A stretch of DNA of 64,000 nucleotides, from positions 48,310 to 112,309 of the forward strand of contig JAPPMC010000311.1 of NCBI GenBank assembly GCA_028819235.1. The letters are read 5' to 3'. The notes under the pieces are model-generated. The model saw only the letters and a program-made list of their open reading frames with translations, searched no databases and was not told the origin of the DNA. The position numbers and the translations under genes are program-made. The stretch comes from Bryobacterales bacterium (GTDB lineage Bacteria > Acidobacteriota > Terriglobia > Bryobacterales > UBA6623). Position 1 is the first letter of the stretch, and each line of letters begins with the position of its first letter. Below, one piece after another: positions 61,537 to 64,000 of the stretch.

Positions 61537-62400
61537 ATGATCGTCCGGGCCCTGCTTTGCCTTTCCGTCCTTGCCGCGGCTGCCGCACCGGCTCAACAGC
61601 GCGAGTTTGAGCCAGGCAAGCAGATCGTGTTCAAGGAATTCGAGAACGACCCATTGGAGCTAAACGTATTCCTGCCGGACGGCTGGAAGGCGGGTGACAA
61701 GCGAGCGGCTATCGTCTTTTTCTTCGGCGGAGGCTGGGTCGGCGGGAACCCGTCCCAGTTCTTCCCGCAAAGCGCTTACCTAGCCTCGCGCGGGATGGTT
61801 GCCGTCAGCGCCCAGTACCGGACCCGCGGCAGCCATGGAACAGACCCGGTGACGTGTGTCATCGACGCGAAGTCGGCCGTTCGCTGGATGCGCGCGAACG
61901 CCTCGGATCTGGGCATCGATCCAGACCGCATCGCTGCCGGTGGCGGGTCTGCCGGTGGTCACGTCGCTGCGGCCGCAGGCGTTATCGGCGGCCTTGAGGA
62001 GCCGGGCGAGGACGCCTCGGTGAGTTCCAGGCCAAACGCGCTCGTGCTGTTCAACCCGGCCACGGACGTGAGCAGAATCCAGCGCTGGGGCGAGGAAGCG
62101 GAGCGCGGCTCACCGCTGCACCATGTCGACGCGGGCGACCCGCCAACGATCGTCTTTCACGGCAAGGCCGACAGCACCGTGCCGTACGACACGGCAGTGG
62201 CATTCTGCGATGCCATGCAGCAGGCGGGCAACCGCTGCGACCTCGTCGGCTTTGAGGGGCGGCCGCACGGATTCTTCAACTACGGACGCAGTCGGACGAT
62301 GTACACCAGCACGGTCTGGCACATGGACCGCTTCTTGGCGTCGCTGGGATACCTCCACGGCCAACCCACCGTCGGCCGGCCCGGTGACCCTACCTGGTAG
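61537..62400 (+). CDS. Exported alpha/beta hydrolase (carboxylesterase/lipase type)
   Basis: 287 residues with a signal peptide (MIVRALLCLSVLAAAAAPAQ). The fold is that of the alpha/beta hydrolase 3 or acetyl-esterase group: oxyanion segment FFGGGWVGG, nucleophile elbow GGGSAGGH (Ser138), the acid in FHGKADSTVP and His in GRPHGFFN. The usual HGGG motif reads FGGG. Such exported esterases often remove acetyl groups from polysaccharides, which would suit the sulfatase and fucosidase, but the substrate is inferred only. Its end overlaps the next gene by 17 bases. Confidence 0.88.
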   Translation: MIVRALLCLSVLAAAAAPAQQREFEPGKQIVFKEFENDPLELNVFLPDGWKAGDKRAAIVFFFGGGWVGGNPSQFFPQSAYLASRGMVAVSAQYRTRGSHGTDPVTCVIDAKSAVRWMRANASDLGIDPDRIAAGGGSAGGHVAAAAGVIGGLEEPGEDASVSSRPNALVLFNPATDVSRIQRWGEEAERGSPLHHVDAGDPPTIVFHGKADSTVPYDTAVAFCDAMQQAGNRCDLVGFEGRPHGFFNYGRSRTMYTSTVWHMDRFLASLGYLHGQPTVGRPGDPTW

Positions 62401-63976
62401 CGGCGGGCTCGCGGGGCACGCTGCGCTAGCGCTGGCTCTGGCGTTGGCCGCGGTTCCCGCGGCTTCGGACCAAGGCTGGCCCCCCAAGCGGAGGGTGCCG
62501 AGGGGTCCGGCGGAAACGCTGTACTACAACGGCAAGATCATCACGATGTGGTCCGACCGGCCGGTCGTGGAATCCATGACCGTCGCCGACGGGCGCATCC
62601 TAAATGTGGGCACGACGCAATTGGTGGGCCGCAACGCGGGCCCGCGGACCCACCAGGTCAACCTCAATGGCCAGACCGTGATTCCCGGCCTGATCGACAG
62701 CCACGTGCACCCGATTAGCGCTGCCCTGGCGGAGGCTGAGTCCGCGATTCCCGCAGTGCGCAGCTTCGACGACCTTAGGAGCTTCGTACGACGCGCCGAG
62801 GGGGAGGGACTGGTGTTCGTGCCCAAGGTCTACTCGACGAGGCTCCGCGAGCGGCGCTACCCGACCAGGTGGGAGATTGACGATTACTCCGGGGACCGCC
62901 CGGTCATGCTGGACAACGGATATGCGGCCGTTCTGAACTCGGCCGCCCTGCGCCTCGCGGGAATCTCAAGTCTGACGCCGGACCCTGAGAACGGCAAGCT
63001 GATCCGGAACGAGTCGGGAGAGCCGACCGGGCTGGTCATAGGGGCACGGCAGCTCGTGGCCCCGCTGCTGCACCGAAGGACCGCCAGCCACTCCGAGATG
63101 GTCAAGGCGCTGGCCCGCATGCAGCTTGCCTACAGCAGTGCGGGCCTGACGAGCGTCGGGGATCGCAGCCAAGGGCCGGACGGCCTTCGGGCGTACCAAG
63201 AGCTGTGGCGCACAGGCAGGCTGCAGGTTCGCACTACGGTCACGCGCTTCGTGAACGCAGAGCGTCCCCTGGCGGACGTGCTAGCGGAGATTCGGGGCGC
63301 AGCCATGGTCACCGGCCACGGGGACGACATGCTGCGCATGGGCCCGCTGAAGGTCGCCTTAGACGGCGGCATCCTGCTTGGAACGGCGTATCTTAGGACC
63401 CCGTACGGACCGAACACGGCTGTCTACGGCTACAAGGACCCCGACTACCGCGGTGAGCTGCGCATCGAACCAGAGGCCCTCAGCGAGATTGTGCGAACGG
63501 CCGCGTCGCTCGGCTGGCAGGTCACAGCCCACACCACTGGCGGGGGCTCCACCGACATCTTGCTCAACGCTTATGCGGAGTTGCACCGCGAATCCTCCAT
63601 CACGACGCGCAGGTTCACCCTGACGCACGCCAACTTCCTGCACGGAGAGGCAATCGCACGCGCGGCCGAGATGAACGTGGCAGTGGACATGCAGCCGGCT
63701 TGGTACCACTTTGACGGGACGGCCTTGGCCGGCGTGCTGGGTCCGCGCCGCATGGCGACCCTTCAGCCGTACCGATCGATCCTAGACGCGGGGGTGGTGG
63801 TATCCGGCGGCTCAGACCACATGGTCAAGCTCGACCCCCGCGAGGCAGTGAACCCCTATGACCCGTTCTTCGGTATGTGGGTGGCCATGACTAGGATCAC
63901 TGCGGACGGGACGGTGCACAATCCGGAGCAGCGCGTGTCCCGCATCTGGAGTTCGCCAAGAGACCACGACATATAG
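62384..63976 (+). CDS. YtcJ-like amidohydrolase, frame apparently broken at the 3' end
   Basis: 530 residues from a GTG at 62384 that opens a signal peptide (GLAGHAALALALALAAVPAAS). Amidohydrolase 3 landmarks: LYYNGKIITMWSDRPVVESMTVADGRILNVG, VIPGLIDSHVHP (HxH), WQVTAHTTGGGSTD, LTHANFLHGE and VVSGGSDHMVKLDP. Members hydrolyse cyclic or N-acyl substrates; the substrate is unknown. The frame stops at 63974-63976 just after HNPEQRVSRI, where relatives continue with an EALEFATR-type helix and 60-80 more residues. The +2 frame from 63946 reads LEFAKRPRHIGVDVPLHT and stays open to the window end, so about 7 bases may have been lost. Confidence 0.84.
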   Translation: MTLPGSGGLAGHAALALALALAAVPAASDQGWPPKRRVPRGPAETLYYNGKIITMWSDRPVVESMTVADGRILNVGTTQLVGRNAGPRTHQVNLNGQTVIPGLIDSHVHPISAALAEAESAIPAVRSFDDLRSFVRRAEGEGLVFVPKVYSTRLRERRYPTRWEIDDYSGDRPVMLDNGYAAVLNSAALRLAGISSLTPDPENGKLIRNESGEPTGLVIGARQLVAPLLHRRTASHSEMVKALARMQLAYSSAGLTSVGDRSQGPDGLRAYQELWRTGRLQVRTTVTRFVNAERPLADVLAEIRGAAMVTGHGDDMLRMGPLKVALDGGILLGTAYLRTPYGPNTAVYGYKDPDYRGELRIEPEALSEIVRTAASLGWQVTAHTTGGGSTDILLNAYAELHRESSITTRRFTLTHANFLHGEAIARAAEMNVAVDMQPAWYHFDGTALAGVLGPRRMATLQPYRSILDAGVVVSGGSDHMVKLDPREAVNPYDPFFGMWVAMTRITADGTVHNPEQRVSRIWSSPRDHDI

Positions 63977-64000
63977 GGGTTGATGTTCCGTTACACACCA

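Overview
The window is GC-rich, densely coding chromosomal DNA from what looks like a member of the Acidobacteriota, probably the Solibacter/Bryobacter group. This is inferred from a TIGR03437-type C-terminal domain on a sugar dehydrogenase, a large Oar-like outer-membrane receptor with a carboxypeptidase-regulatory N-terminus, and paired DUF1549/DUF1553 + DUF1501 proteins alongside sulfatase, DUF3604 and sorbosone-dehydrogenase-like proteins. No rRNA, tRNA, CRISPR array, insertion sequence or prophage was recognised.

Layout. 1-3.3 kb: 3' end of gltB, asnS and ddl. 3.4-12.7 kb: a TPR protein, an Oar/TonB-type receptor and the first DUF1549/DUF1553 + DUF1501 pair. 12.9-14.7 kb: folate genes folP-folB-folK. 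14.8-20.2 kb: sulfatase, thiG, obg-nadD and a PQQ-propeller protein. 20.4-24.8 kb: rpoD, a VOC protein, a 2-hydroxyacid dehydrogenase and a metallo-beta-lactamase-fold hydrolase. 25.5-30.8 kb: a DUF3604 protein, an amidohydrolase, miaA and an epimerase-like protein. 30.8-33.5 kb: ftsY-ribD-ribE. 33.7-43.5 kb: the second DUF1501/DUF1549 pair, a propeller + DUF3604 protein, a perfect parS site, and a rhamnulokinase with a Gfo/Idh oxidoreductase. 43.7-51.8 kb: the rod-shape operon mreB-mreC-mreD-mrdA-rodA, then an unusual RNase E/G. 51.8-64 kb: a TRAP binding protein coupled to a sugar isomerase, a PQQ-type sugar dehydrogenase, a frameshifted GH95 fucosidase, a cytochrome-type DUF6797/sorbosone dehydrogenase-like protein, an esterase and a YtcJ-like amidohydrolase.

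Two themes mix. Housekeeping blocks (cell wall and shape, folate, riboflavin, SRP receptor, sigma factor, tRNA modification) alternate with exported enzymes suited to breaking down sulfated deoxy-sugar polysaccharides: sulfatase, fucosidase, rhamnulokinase, oxidoreductases, isomerase and outer-membrane receptor. The most notable observations are: a perfect 16-bp parS at 40745-40760, suggesting the region is near the replication origin; a primary sigma factor whose N-terminus carries a tandemly repeated basic peptide and an AT-hook; an RNase E/G whose S1 domain is split by about 265 residues with four arginine-rich blocks, one of 14 consecutive arginines; -10-like hexamers placed so close to start codons that several transcripts may be leaderless; and two reading-frame breaks (GH95 and the last amidohydrolase).
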